64,000 nucleotides of DNA from Paenibacillus mesophilus (GTDB lineage: Bacteria > Bacillota > Bacilli > Paenibacillales > NBRC-103111), in contig NZ_VCRA01000001.1 of assembly GCF_005938385.1 (NCBI RefSeq), positions 124,001 to 188,000 of the forward strand. The letters are read 5' to 3'. Position 1 is the stretch's first letter; every line of letters starts with the position of its first letter. The position numbers were made by a program, and so were the translations under genes. Shown one piece after another: positions 26,292-35,409 of this stretch. A model generated the notes under the pieces. The model saw nothing but the letters and a program-made list of their open reading frames with translations, was not told the DNA's origin and did not search any database.

Positions 26292-26460
26292 GTCGGGCGG
26301 GCGAGGCGGTTACCCGTTATGCCGCGAAGTGGCTGGCTGGTCGCCGCCAGTTAGCCGGTGATAGAGCCTGCTAGTGTGTGCTAAAGGCAAGCTGGCGCTA
26401 AGTCTGCTAGTCGGTGCTAAAGTCTGCCTAAATCTGGCGAATCCCGCTCTCCGGCAACTT

Positions 26461-26640
26461 AGATGGAAAACCTCCATCTAATTACGGCTAAAAAGGCCGA
26501 AAAGCGATTTTTGCTGGAAAACATGTAGTTATTTCGGCGCAATATCGGCTAAAGAGGCCCTGACGGCAAAAATAGCAGCATTTTTCCATCTCGCGAACAA
26601 GAATCGCGCCGATAGCCGGAAAATAACTGTATGTTTTCCA
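26461..26640. repeat. Inverted-repeat cluster in a long intergenic region
   Basis: The 26292-26687 gap has no gene I can support. The arm GGAAAACATGTAGTTATTT (26516-26534) recurs inverted at 26621-26640 as AAATAACTGTATGTTTTCC, each followed by CGGC-rich sequence, so a large imperfect hairpin forms with about 65 bp between arms. A small hairpin AGATGG-CCATCT lies at 26461-26479 beside GGCTAAAAAGGCC. The pieces look like a family of dispersed intergenic palindromes rather than a gene. Confidence 0.6.
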
Positions 26641-26687
26641 TTACGCAGCCACGATTCCCTGCCCCATATGTCCTATAACAAACAAAC

Positions 26688-26717
26688 AAGCTCCCGGAAT
26701 GAATCGTCCGGGAGCTT
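26688..26717 (-). terminator. Rho-independent terminator of the lacI-type gene
   Basis: AAGCTCCCGGA (26688-26698) pairs with TCCGGGAGCTT (26707-26717); on the minus strand the stem is followed by a T-rich stretch. It lies just after the regulator's stop codon. Confidence 0.85.
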
Positions 26718-26724
26718 ATCCATT

Positions 26725-27750
26725 TTATCGAAAATCCGCAACTGACTCGCGCTCCAGCAGCTTCGGCTGAAGCATGATGCCCGTCTCTGGCTTCTTGCCG
26801 TCGATCAGCATGTCCAGCAGCATGTTGCAGGCGAGCCTGCCCATCTCGTACGTCGGCTGCAGAACCGTCGTGAGCGGCGGGGTCATCATTTGCCCGAAAT
26901 CGATGCCGTCGAAGCCCATGACCGACATATCTTCCGGCACTTTGACGCCCATCGATGACAATTCGTTGACGACGCCGAACGCCGTCATGTCGTTGCAGGC
27001 GAAAATCGCCGTCGGCCGTTCGCCTTTGTCCAACAATCTCCGGGTCTGCTCCTTGCCGTTCTCGAACTCGTACGTGCCGCTGTACGTTTCTTTGCCGCCT
27101 TCCTGCACGATCTGTTCAAGCCCTGCTTCGCGCATCGCCGCCAGGTAGCCGTCGTGTATGCTGATCCGGCTCGGCCTATCGAGAGGAGCCGTCAAGTAAG
27201 CGATCCGCTTATGGCCTTTGGCGATCAGATGCCGGGTCGCGATGTAGCCGCCTTTACGGTAGTCGAAATCAACCTGGCAGACGTCCTCCATCTCCATCTT
27301 CTGATCGAGCGCCACGACGTTCAAGCCCATGTCGATAAAATGCTTCAGCTGCTTCTTGTCGCTCGAAATCGAGGATATGACAAGACCGCGCACCTGCTTC
27401 TCGAACATCGCCTGAATATATTTATCCTCGAGCTCCGGATCCTGGAACGAGTTGCACAGCAGCACCTGGTAGTTGTTTTTGCGGGCGATTTCTTCTACGC
27501 CGAGTATGATGGAAGAATAGAACAAGTTCGTGATCGTAGGAATGACGACCCCGATCGTCATGCTCGTCTTCGTCTTGAGCTGTTTGCCGAGCAAATTCGG
27601 AACGTAATTCGTTTCTTTGGCGATACGCAATATTTTGGAGCGCAGCTCCGGGCTGACCGGGTAACTGCTGTTGCTGAGCACCCGCGAGACGGTTGCTGAC
27701 GACACTTCGGCCATTTTTGCAATATCGTGAATCGTTAACGATTTTTTCAT
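26725..27750 (-). CDS. LacI family transcriptional regulator
   Basis: A 341-residue repressor. The DNA-binding helix-turn-helix is at 5-24 (TIHDIAKMAEVSSATVSRVL) and the hinge near 50-60; the periplasmic-binding-like ligand domain fills the rest, with DGIDFGQMMTPPLTTV near the C-terminus. The length is normal. It is divergent from nothing close: the next gene upstream, an oxidoreductase, ends at 27927 on the same strand. Two AAACCGTTT-type sites directly upstream suggest autoregulation. The ligand is probably a sugar; which operon it controls is not clear from position. Confidence 0.93.
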   Translation of the reverse strand: MKKSLTIHDIAKMAEVSSATVSRVLSNSSYPVSPELRSKILRIAKETNYVPNLLGKQLKTKTSMTIGVVIPTITNLFYSSIILGVEEIARKNNYQVLLCNSFQDPELEDKYIQAMFEKQVRGLVISSISSDKKQLKHFIDMGLNVVALDQKMEMEDVCQVDFDYRKGGYIATRHLIAKGHKRIAYLTAPLDRPSRISIHDGYLAAMREAGLEQIVQEGGKETYSGTYEFENGKEQTRRLLDKGERPTAIFACNDMTAFGVVNELSSMGVKVPEDMSVMGFDGIDFGQMMTPPLTTVLQPTYEMGRLACNMLLDMLIDGKKPETGIMLQPKLLERESVADFR

Positions 27751-27772
27751 TCTAACGCCTCAATCTCCCGGG

Positions 27773-27802
27773 AAACCGTTTACTACAATTAAAACGGTTT
27801 TA
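27773..27802 (-). promoter_or_regulatory. Two inverted operator-like sites upstream of the lacI-type gene
   Basis: AAACCGTTTA (27773-27782) and, in inverted form, TAAAACGGTTTTA (27790-27802) share the core AAACCGTTT. Position and core fit LacI-family operators, so the regulator probably controls itself. Confidence 0.5.
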
Positions 27803-27926
27803 TCTCGTTCCGTCAAGTCGCGCCGGCTCGATGCGCATCGCGGACATACGGAAAGGAACCGCGGCATTGCAGATTACGATTCGAGAGCTCGAGGAAATCG
27901 ATTCCCCAGGAGCCGGGAGGGTCGGA

Positions 27927-29225
27927 TCACAGCGTCTCCAGACCGACGATTCGCCGGCTCTCCATGGAGCGGTCGGCGGCGAAGCCGATCAGGTGGCCGT
28001 AAATCGATTCCTCCAGCGCGGTCGACGAGATGGAGGGCTGCTCGCCGCGGACGACGCGGATAAAATCTTCGACCAGCCGCAAATCCCCGCCGCCGTGCAT
28101 GTCCTTCGACACCTTCAGCTCGACCCGTTCCTCGCTGTACTCGTGACCGGCACGCGGATCCGGACGGCGGACGACGAAATAGCCGTCCTCCATGACGCCC
28201 TGAATTTCCCCGTGAGTGCCGATCAGATGAATGGCCCGGCATGGCTTTGACGTGCCGCCCGTCATATTGTGGGAGGCGGTGCACCCGTCCGCGAACTCGA
28301 CGACGACCGATTGGTGATCGACTACATCGTTGTCGCATTTCCAGACGCAGCGGCCGTACGGATTATCCGTACGAAGCGACTCGATCCGCTCCTCCATGGA
28401 CGGCACGACGCCCAGATGGTAGTCCGGCCACAAGTAAGGCGCCCACAGCTTCTGCTCCAAATAATGCTTCTTGGCGGAATAGTCGCACGATTCCTCGATC
28501 GCGCAGTCCAGACAGCGCTCGCCTGCGCCGGCGGGCGCTTTCTCGGCCCGGAAATAGCTGCGACCGCCGAAGCTGCTTACCGCGGTCGGGGCGATGCCCC
28601 CCTTCATCCAGGCGAGCAGATCCAGATCGTGGCAGCATTTCGACATCAGCATGGACGATCCGCCGCTCGCCTTGCTTCTCCATTTGCCGCGCACGAAGCC
28701 CATTGCCATATGATGATAGCTTACGTTCTCCACGGTTTGCAGGCTGATAATGTCGCCTATGTCTCCCGCCGCGACACGTCTGCGAATCTCGACGTAAAAC
28801 GGCGCATAGCGGAGCACGTGGCAAATCATCACTTTGCGTCCGTTTTTGCGCGCGCCGGCAAGAAGCTCGAGCACCTCGCTTTGCGCGGTGCCGATCGGCT
28901 TTTCCAACAGCACGTCATAGCCCGCATCGAGCAGAGGCAGCGTCGTGGGCACATGCTGCGAGTCCATCGTGCCGTTAATGGCGGCATCGGCGATTTTCCC
29001 GCTCCTGCGGACGAGATCCTCCACATCGACATAAGCCGCCTCGTCCGGTAATCCGAACATATTGGCCGTTCTGCTTCGCCTGATCGGATCAGGGTCGACA
29101 ACGCCTACGATCTTCAGCTCATCCGGATGCTTCTTCGAATATGAACCGTAAATAATCGCCCGATGACCGGCTCCGACGATAATTGCGGTTATCGGTTCTA
29201 CTTTCGTTCGCGATTCAGCCGCCAT
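27927..29225 (-). CDS. Gfo/Idh/MocA family oxidoreductase
   Basis: A 432-residue NAD(P)-dependent oxidoreductase. The Rossmann motif VGAGHRA is near residue 18, and LEKPIGTAQ carries the family's catalytic lysine. A cysteine cluster CLDCAIEESC lies near residue 245, like the one in the partial gene at the left edge. Start ATG 29225 follows GGAGGG; an upstream 23-codon extension has no site. It lies upstream of the lacI-type gene on the same strand and could be co-transcribed or share its regulator. A cre-like site lies just upstream. Substrate unknown. Confidence 0.88.
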   Translation of the reverse strand: MAAESRTKVEPITAIIVGAGHRAIIYGSYSKKHPDELKIVGVVDPDPIRRSRTANMFGLPDEAAYVDVEDLVRRSGKIADAAINGTMDSQHVPTTLPLLDAGYDVLLEKPIGTAQSEVLELLAGARKNGRKVMICHVLRYAPFYVEIRRRVAAGDIGDIISLQTVENVSYHHMAMGFVRGKWRSKASGGSSMLMSKCCHDLDLLAWMKGGIAPTAVSSFGGRSYFRAEKAPAGAGERCLDCAIEESCDYSAKKHYLEQKLWAPYLWPDYHLGVVPSMEERIESLRTDNPYGRCVWKCDNDVVDHQSVVVEFADGCTASHNMTGGTSKPCRAIHLIGTHGEIQGVMEDGYFVVRRPDPRAGHEYSEERVELKVSKDMHGGGDLRLVEDFIRVVRGEQPSISSTALEESIYGHLIGFAADRSMESRRIVGLETL

Positions 29226-29250
29226 GAATGAATCCCTCCACGTTAAACAA

Positions 29251-29265
29251 ATGATAGCGCTTCCT
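29251..29265 (-). promoter_or_regulatory. cre-like site upstream of the oxidoreductase gene
   Basis: ATGATAGCGCTTCCT matches the CcpA site pattern WTGNAANCGNWNNCW with one mismatch. It lies 26 bp before the start codon, where CcpA could block transcription. The match is suggestive only. Confidence 0.4.
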
Positions 29266-29355
29266 ACAAGGAGTTTAACAGAATCACCCCACAAAGTGGA
29301 GCCTTGCTTCGAAGCTTATTCCAAATACTTTGCGGGGACCCCGGAATAAAAAGGC

Positions 29356-29377
29356 AAGACCGCCCCGGGGCGGTCTT
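29356..29377 (-). terminator. Terminator after the superoxide dismutase gene
   Basis: AAGACCGCCCC pairs with GGGGCGGTCTT and is followed on the minus strand by GCCTTTTT. It lies about 65 bp after the sodC-like stop. Confidence 0.85.
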
Positions 29378-29441
29378 CGTACTTATAGACAACATATTGA
29401 CAGCCCGCGGCGCGTAATCTCCGCGGCCCCGTCGATACGGG

Positions 29442-29996
29442 TTAGCGGATAACGCCGCAAGCGATGCGGGCTCCGGAGTTTCCGGCCGGGTCGGTCATGC
29501 CGTCGTCGGCCTTCTCGTGGATGACGATGGCTGTCCCGCCCTCTTTGTGCAGCGAGTTCGGCTTTCCTTTCGCCAGCGTAACGCCGCCGGCAAGCCAGTC
29601 TGCCTTCGCGACTCCATCGGCTCCTGCCGTCAAGTTCGGCATATCGCCGGCATGCGGCCCTTCCATGCTGAGCAAACCGTGCTTTTTGCTTGTCGGATTC
29701 AAATGGGGGCCCGCCGTCGTAAAATCGGGCGTATCGCATTTCCCCGTGTCGTGGAAATGAAATCCGTGAACTCCCGGCGTTATTCCGCTTACTTCCATTC
29801 GAACCCGCACGCCGCCCGGTTCTTGCGTAAACGTCGCACTTCCGATCGTCTTGCCTTCGGTGTTCACAATCGTCGTACGGACCGCCGGTTCCGGGGACTC
29901 GGCCGCCGCCCGCCCCGAAACCGGCTTCGACCCGCAGCCCGTGGCAGCGAGCAGAAGCAAGCCGAGCGTAAGCAGGCCATATTGTTTACCCTTCAT
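29442..29996 (-). CDS. Cu/Zn superoxide dismutase, lipoprotein
   Basis: A 184-residue exported enzyme that dismutates superoxide at the cell surface. The signal peptide ends in AATGC, a lipobox, near residue 24. Metal ligands are recognisable: HFHD in GVHGFHFHDTGKC, GPHLNPTSKKHG with the bridging and zinc histidines, GDMPNL with the zinc aspartate and VIHEKADD with a copper histidine. ATG 29996 follows GGGAGGAAACAGC. It is transcribed alone, with a terminator after it. Confidence 0.92.
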   Translation of the reverse strand: MKGKQYGLLTLGLLLLAATGCGSKPVSGRAAAESPEPAVRTTIVNTEGKTIGSATFTQEPGGVRVRMEVSGITPGVHGFHFHDTGKCDTPDFTTAGPHLNPTSKKHGLLSMEGPHAGDMPNLTAGADGVAKADWLAGGVTLAKGKPNSLHKEGGTAIVIHEKADDGMTDPAGNSGARIACGVIR

Positions 29997-30177
29997 GCTG
30001 TTTCCTCCCAAATCATGCTCGTATTGGCCATACGTCCTTCATTGTTCACCTTTCGCCGGAGCCTTAAACACGGCCGCCCGATTACGGCCGATGCCGCTCA
30101 CCAACCCCCCCGGTCGGCATATGCTGAATCGATGATGAATAACTACCGCAAGCAAACGACATCTCGGGTGATACGGT

Positions 30178-31236
30178 ATGAAAACAAACCTGTTAGGCAT
30201 CATGACGCACCGGATCGGCACGCCCGGCCGCTACATGCGGCACGCACAGGCGGCCATCTCCGCCGGCTTCTCCGGTGTCGTGCTGTTCGCGCCGAACGGC
30301 GTCCGGCTGAAGCGAAAACGAATCGAAGGATTTGTTTACGTCCCCGGCTCGAATTGGACGAAGACGTCGTCGTGCGAATATCCATCCGTTGCGGTCGACA
30401 TCGGCTATTATACGAAGCGCGAGACGGTCATGCAGTCGATCCGCGTCAAACAGCATAGCCCGATCCGCTTCACCGGCTTCGCATCGGGAAACAAATGGAC
30501 GATCCAGCAGCACCTGCTCTCCTCCTCGACGATCGAGCCGCATCTGCTGCCGACGAAGCCGATGAAGGCGACGGCGGACGCATTCTCCTTCGCACGTGAG
30601 CACGGTACGATCATGATCAAGCCGATCAACGGCAAAGGCGGAAAGGGCATCCTGAAGCTGAGCGACTCGAACGACGGATGGACGCTGCGGCGGAACGGCA
30701 GGGCGACCGTATCCGGGAGCGAGATGACCGTCCGCTCCGCCTTACGGCGGGCGACGGGCGGCGGAGGATATTTGCTGCAAAAGTGGATCGATATCCGCAA
30801 TAAGGAAGGCCGCGTGTTCGATATTCGCGCTCTCGTTCAGAAGAACGGCAGCGGCGAATGGGAAATATCCGGTACGGCGGTCCGTGAAGGACCCCCGCAC
30901 AGCATAACCTCGAACATTTGCGGCGGAGGGCGCGCCTACGATACGAAGCAGTACCTCGAGCGGCTGTTCGAGCCGGCTAAGGTGGACGAACTGACGGATC
31001 GGCTTTGCTGCCTGTCCCAGCATATTCCCCCTCATCTGGAATCCGACTACGGCAGACGCTTCACCGAGTTCGGCCTCGATTTCGCCGTCGACCGGTCGGG
31101 AACGTTGTGGCTGCTTGAGGCGAACATCAAGCCCGGCAAATCGGTTATCCGGAAAGTATACGGCGACGAGGCGGCGCGAAAATGTTTCCTGCTGCCGTTC
31201 CAGTATGCACGCTACTTGGCAGTCGGTCAGCAATAA
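30178..31236 (+). CDS. YheC/YheD family spore-coat-associated ATP-grasp protein
   Basis: A 352-residue protein of the YheC/YheD family, found in endospore formers and associated with the spore coat. The ATP-grasp fold is visible in IMIKPINGKGGKGILKL, in VFDIRALVQK and in LWLLEANIKPGK near the C-terminus. The real ligase substrate of the family is not known to me. ATG 30178 has only a weak GGGTG site. A second, shorter member lies on the opposite strand at 31640-32449. A strong terminator starts at its stop codon. Confidence 0.88.
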   Translation: MKTNLLGIMTHRIGTPGRYMRHAQAAISAGFSGVVLFAPNGVRLKRKRIEGFVYVPGSNWTKTSSCEYPSVAVDIGYYTKRETVMQSIRVKQHSPIRFTGFASGNKWTIQQHLLSSSTIEPHLLPTKPMKATADAFSFAREHGTIMIKPINGKGGKGILKLSDSNDGWTLRRNGRATVSGSEMTVRSALRRATGGGGYLLQKWIDIRNKEGRVFDIRALVQKNGSGEWEISGTAVREGPPHSITSNICGGGRAYDTKQYLERLFEPAKVDELTDRLCCLSQHIPPHLESDYGRRFTEFGLDFAVDRSGTLWLLEANIKPGKSVIRKVYGDEAARKCFLLPFQYARYLAVGQQ

Positions 31237-31285
31237 ACAGCAATGGATCGCGGTCGGGCTGCCGGCGATCCATTGCTGTTTGTCG
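31236..31285 (+). terminator. Terminator after the first YheC/YheD gene
   Basis: AACAGCAATGGATCG (31236-31250) pairs with CGATCCATTGCTGTT (31266-31280), 15 bp of near-perfect stem, followed by TTGTCGTT. The 5' arm starts at the last base of the stop codon. Confidence 0.85.
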
Positions 31286-31309
31286 TTCCTGGCTCAAGAT
31301 TCAATATTG

Positions 31310-31490
31310 ATTTCCGCCTCGGCAATGGCATGCTCCATGGCGGTATATGGCTGCTCAAGTATTTCTCCGTGACTTCCCTGCCGGAAATATGGACCGGTAC
31401 TTCGGGAAACGCCTGGTGGAGTGCGTCTAGCGCACCTATATGATCGTGGTGTGCATGGGTCAGAGGAGAACATGCATTGCAATGCGGAAG
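31310..31490 (-). pseudogene. Fragment of a metallo-beta-lactamase-fold hydrolase
   Basis: On the minus strand the sequence reads LTHAHHDHIGALDALHQAFP then VPVHISGREVTEKYL. The HxHxDH metal motif makes a metallo-beta-lactamase-fold origin certain. Beyond that the frame is lost: a plausible continuation (ILEQPYTAMEHAIAEAE) sits in another frame, and nothing recognisable precedes the motif. It is a remnant of about 60 codons with no usable start. Confidence 0.75.
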
Positions 31491-31566
31491 AGTGTGATCG
31501 GATATTTCATAAACTGACCTTTTCCGGTATCTCCGTATTATGAAGTTCTTGCCTGGTATCCTCCAC

Positions 31567-31594
31567 AAAAAAAAGACGCCGCATGTCGGCGGCG
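31567..31594 (-). terminator. Terminator after the second YheC/YheD gene
   Basis: CGCCG-CATGT-CGGCG (31577-31594 region) is followed on the minus strand by TCTTTTTTTT. It lies about 45 bp past the stop of the gene at 31640. Confidence 0.8.
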
Positions 31595-31639
31595 CCACGT
31601 TGTCGGCAGCTATAATCAAATGCTATTAAGTTAAACCGA

Positions 31640-32449
31640 TCAGTGCGGTCTTGTGTTGACTTCGAATATCCACAGCCTGCCGGAGCGGTCGAAACCGTAA
31701 TCGAAGCCGAGCTCGCCTATCCCCGGGAAATGACGTTCCAGCAAATGAATGCTGATGCGGGTAATGTTCCGCATCTCGCCCTTCTTGCGGCGGACGAGCG
31801 AGCTCGACAGCGAACGCCGGATACCTTCTGCCGACGACAGCATCGTGCCGCCGCGGCACAAGTTCGTGACGAACATGCCGGGGTTGGCGAGCCGCCCTAC
31901 CATCGATCTTGTAACCCATGCGCCATTTTGCTTTACCACTTTGACCCGATAATCGATCGGCCGTCCACGGATCGTAGCTAGGTTAATCCCCCGCTGCACC
32001 AAGTAGGACCGCTTGCGCCGGATAGACTTCACGGCCGCTAACATGCCGCCGAAGCTGCGGTACCGGGTTACTTTGCGGCGATGGCGGATCGAATACGTCG
32101 ACCCGGATTTGATGATCATGATTACGCCCTGCCCGCCCGTGCCGATAACCGGCTTCATGACGACTTTGCCGTATCGGGCCAACATGGCCGACAAATTGTC
32201 GGGTGTAAAAATGCGCGTCTCTGGAATGTGCTGCGCGACTCTCCCGTCCTGCCGAAGCACGGACGTCTTTACCCATTTGCTGGCGATTTGACGCGATATT
32301 GTCGCTTTCTCCTCAATACCCGGCGGATGCGCGGCAGCAATGCCCGCCGTGGCGGGCTCCTCGGCTGCGTCGGTTGCGCCGGCGGCAATTTCCGGCCCGG
32401 ATGAGGCGATATTCGCTTCCATTCCCTCCTCTTGCATCGTTTGATCCAT
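31640..32449 (-). CDS. YheC/YheD family spore-coat-associated ATP-grasp protein (short form)
   Basis: A 269-residue member of the YheC/YheD family. The N-terminal 50 residues are alanine-rich and look disordered. The ATP-grasp region is VVMKPVIGTGGQGVIMI, YLVQRGINLA and, at the C-terminus, LWIFEVNTRPH. It ends abruptly after TRPH, shorter than the sister protein, which continues about 30 residues past the equivalent motif. ATG 32449 follows GAGGAGGG. It faces the first family member with a hydrolase fragment between. Confidence 0.85.
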   Translation of the reverse strand: MDQTMQEEGMEANIASSGPEIAAGATDAAEEPATAGIAAAHPPGIEEKATISRQIASKWVKTSVLRQDGRVAQHIPETRIFTPDNLSAMLARYGKVVMKPVIGTGGQGVIMIIKSGSTYSIRHRRKVTRYRSFGGMLAAVKSIRRKRSYLVQRGINLATIRGRPIDYRVKVVKQNGAWVTRSMVGRLANPGMFVTNLCRGGTMLSSAEGIRRSLSSSLVRRKKGEMRNITRISIHLLERHFPGIGELGFDYGFDRSGRLWIFEVNTRPH

Positions 32450-32653
32450 TAATATCCCTCCTCAAAAGTTTCTGACGAACCCATCTTGTTCGATGTCGCC
32501 GAAGCCTTCGTTTGAAGAAGCCAAGCTATACCGAATGTCGAACGAACGTATCCAGAATCGTGGCGCTGCAGCAGTACCGGTACGGATAACGCTATATCGT
32601 ATGCCGGGCCGGGGACATCTTCCTGTTCATTTGCCCCCGGGCATACGCCGCTT

Positions 32654-34432
32654 CTACCGTTCGGCCAAAGCATCCATAATGTCCCGGAACGCCGCGATAG
32701 CCCGGTTTTTGCCGTTCTCCGGCTCGTTCTCGGCTACGACCGCAACCGCATACCGGGGATGCTCGACCGGTCCGTATCCGACAAACCATTGATGAACGGC
32801 GGGGCGCCCTCCGGCAACCGTCTGGGCTGTTCCGGATTTCCCGGCCAACCGCCATTTCGCCTGCTGCAGCGATTTGCCCGTGCCGGTCCGTACGACCTCT
32901 TGCATCCATTCCGCAATCTGGCGCGTCGTGCGCGAAGAGACGCCGTGATCGCGAGCGCTTGCTTCATGCGCGGGAAACGACTGCACCACGGTTCCGGACC
33001 GGTAGCGGACGTCCCGGACGATGCGCGGGCTCAGCACTTCCCCGCCATGGAGCATCGTTACGACGAGATTGGCCGCCTGCAGCGGGGAGACGAGAACGTC
33101 CCGCTGGCCGATCGCCGTCTGGATGCGGATACCTTCGTCCTCGGACGGAGTTCTTCCGGCAAAAATTTGTCCGCGCTCCTCGCCGTCCAACTGGCTCCAC
33201 TGCCGGCCGCCGGAGCTTTCCTCCGTCCAGCCGACCTGCATGTCCAGACCGAGCTTCCGGGAAATCTCCTGCAGCTTCTCGCCGCTTAAGCGCTGCATGA
33301 CCTTGGCGAACACGATATTGCACGACTCGGCGTACGCTTGTTCGAGCGTAATCGTTCCATGGCCGCCGTGCAGCCAGCATGTAAAGCCGTATTTGCCGAG
33401 AGAGCCGTTGCATTCGAACGTCTCGTCCCGCTTCACGACGCCTTCCTCCAGGGCGGCCGCGGCTACCGCCGTTTTGAAGACGGAGCCGGGCGTTATCGCC
33501 TTGAGCGCCTTGTTCCCCCAATTTCCTTCCTCCGGCGCGATCCGGTACGGATCGAAGTCCGGGCGGCTTGCCATCGCGAGCACATCGGCGTTGTCCGCAT
33601 CCAGCACGACGGCCGCTCCCGAGGCGATACCGGCTTTGTCCAGCAGGCGCTCGACCGTGCGCTGCATGTCCAGATCGAGCGTAGTTCGGACCTGCAGCGG
33701 GTAATACGGATTGTCCGGCTTGATCAGCCGCACGTCGAGTCCGGCCAATGGCCGGTTCGCCCCGTCGGTGAATAAGCCGACCGAAGTTTTGCCGACGCCT
33801 TGCAAATACGGCTCCATCGTTTTCTCCAGACCGGCTGCCCCGATCCGGCTCGTCAGCGACAAACTGCCCCGAGTCAGCTGCTTGGCGAACTCCGATTCGA
33901 TCCGCTGCGGATTTTGCCCGATAAAGCCGATCGCATGTTTCGCCGCCGCATCGGCGGGATACCGCCGGACCGTTTCCATCACTTCCACGCCCGGTGCATG
34001 AAGCTCTTCGATGCGCCGCGCTTGGCCGGCCGTCAGCGGAACGGGCAGACCCGTCCCCGGCTCCGTCCACATTTTCGGCACGTTCGCACCGGTGTAGAAA
34101 TCGCGCCATCCCTTCTCGTTCGTCCCCAGTATACCGGCAATCCGGCGCATCGCGTCGTCGTTTTGCTCGGCGCTCCGTTTGACCGGAAACACGACCAGAG
34201 CCTGTACACGCTCTCCCGTCATCGGCTTTCCGTTGCGGTCATAAAACTGTCCGCGGCCGCTGTCCAGCTCGATCCCCGACTCCCGCTGCGCCACCGAATT
34301 GCCGATCAGATCGATCTCCCGGCGCGAGAAGCTGCCCGTATCGATCACTTGAATCCAAGCGAGCCTCCCGAGAAGAACGGATAACAGTAATGTCATCCCG
34401 AGCAACCCGAACCATATTCTGCGCTGCCTCAT
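32654..34432 (-). CDS. Class B penicillin-binding protein (peptidoglycan transpeptidase)
   Basis: A 592-residue cell-wall enzyme. A single membrane anchor (residues 8-30) is followed by a dimerisation domain to about 240 and the transpeptidase domain. Active-site motifs are S317-V-F-K320 in TPGSVFKTA, S370-C-N in AESCN, and K532-S-G-T in AGKSGTAQT, the KSGT form of the usual KTG motif. It crosslinks peptidoglycan outside the membrane. It resembles sporulation or minor class B proteins of Bacillales, but I cannot assign an orthologue. It diverges from the phosphoesterase gene; 200 bp separate the starts. Confidence 0.92.
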   Translation of the reverse strand: MRQRRIWFGLLGMTLLLSVLLGRLAWIQVIDTGSFSRREIDLIGNSVAQRESGIELDSGRGQFYDRNGKPMTGERVQALVVFPVKRSAEQNDDAMRRIAGILGTNEKGWRDFYTGANVPKMWTEPGTGLPVPLTAGQARRIEELHAPGVEVMETVRRYPADAAAKHAIGFIGQNPQRIESEFAKQLTRGSLSLTSRIGAAGLEKTMEPYLQGVGKTSVGLFTDGANRPLAGLDVRLIKPDNPYYPLQVRTTLDLDMQRTVERLLDKAGIASGAAVVLDADNADVLAMASRPDFDPYRIAPEEGNWGNKALKAITPGSVFKTAVAAAALEEGVVKRDETFECNGSLGKYGFTCWLHGGHGTITLEQAYAESCNIVFAKVMQRLSGEKLQEISRKLGLDMQVGWTEESSGGRQWSQLDGEERGQIFAGRTPSEDEGIRIQTAIGQRDVLVSPLQAANLVVTMLHGGEVLSPRIVRDVRYRSGTVVQSFPAHEASARDHGVSSRTTRQIAEWMQEVVRTGTGKSLQQAKWRLAGKSGTAQTVAGGRPAVHQWFVGYGPVEHPRYAVAVVAENEPENGKNRAIAAFRDIMDALAER

Positions 34433-34630
34433 AGGCTCATCCCTTTTTCTTTGGTGTCCCAGAACAAAGCCGGAGCCAAATCCGGCCTTGTACTACTATG
34501 CAACCAGTATCGACAAAGTGCCGCACGGACAAACGGCACCCGGGCGGCCGAGCGGCAAAACCGGATTGCTGCTGGCAAAGAGGGCGGCGTGTGGTATGAT
34601 TACGGTAATTTCTTTTCAGGAGGTGAATCG

Positions 34631-35380
34631 ATGAAGATAGCCGTTTTCTCCGACACTCACGGCAACATTACGGCGCTGGAAGCCGTCCTGCGGCACATCG
34701 ACGCGCAAAATCCGGATACGCTCGTCTGTCTCGGGGATATCGCTTATAAAGGGCCGGCTCCCTCAGCGTGCGTTCGAGCGGTTCGCGAGCTTGCCATTCC
34801 TTGCGTCTATGGCAATACCGACGAATATTTGCTTGCCGCCGCCGGCTTCGGCACGCATCCGAACGTCCAGGAGCTGCCGTATTTGCGATGGCATACGAGC
34901 AGGATGGACCCCGCCGACATCGAATATTTGCGCGCTTTGCCTTTCGAATACCGTTTGGAGGCGGACGGGCAAACGTTCCTGTTCGTGCATGGAACGCCAC
35001 AGCACTGCAACGCCGCCATCATGCCTAACGACTCTGCGGCCAAGATCGGGGAGCAAATAGCCGACGCCCGGGCGGATTGGATTATTATGGGTCATATCCA
35101 TACACCGTTCCTGTTCCGACACGGGAATACGGTACTCGCCAATGCCGGTGCGGTAGGGTTTTCACTCGACGGCGACTGGAGAGCGTCCTACCTCATGCTC
35201 GATACCGCCGCCCGTTCGGTTTCGTTTCACCGGGTCGAATACGACTTGGAGCGTATCGTTTCCATCGCTAAGAACAGCCGGTTTTGCTTTTCCCCGGAAT
35301 GGTACCGCGACGCTCTGGCCAAAGGCTGGTGGGAGCCTGTCCCTTACGGGCAGCGGAGCGCGATCGACCAGTTCCCGTAG
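34631..35380 (+). CDS. Metallophosphoesterase, YfcE/MJ0936-like
   Basis: A 249-residue calcineurin-like phosphoesterase. Metal-binding motifs are FSDTHGN (D8, H10), LGDIAYKGP (D36), YGNTDEY, FVHGTPQH and MGHIHTP. It probably hydrolyses a phosphodiester; the natural substrate of this group is usually not known. ATG 34631 follows AGGAGGTGAATCG; the longer frame lacks a site. The lipoprotein gene starts 29 bp downstream, so the two are probably co-transcribed. Confidence 0.9.
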   Translation: MKIAVFSDTHGNITALEAVLRHIDAQNPDTLVCLGDIAYKGPAPSACVRAVRELAIPCVYGNTDEYLLAAAGFGTHPNVQELPYLRWHTSRMDPADIEYLRALPFEYRLEADGQTFLFVHGTPQHCNAAIMPNDSAAKIGEQIADARADWIIMGHIHTPFLFRHGNTVLANAGAVGFSLDGDWRASYLMLDTAARSVSFHRVEYDLERIVSIAKNSRFCFSPEWYRDALAKGWWEPVPYGQRSAIDQFP

Positions 35381-35409
35381 AAAGTCCGACATCCAAGGAG
35401 GAATCCAGC

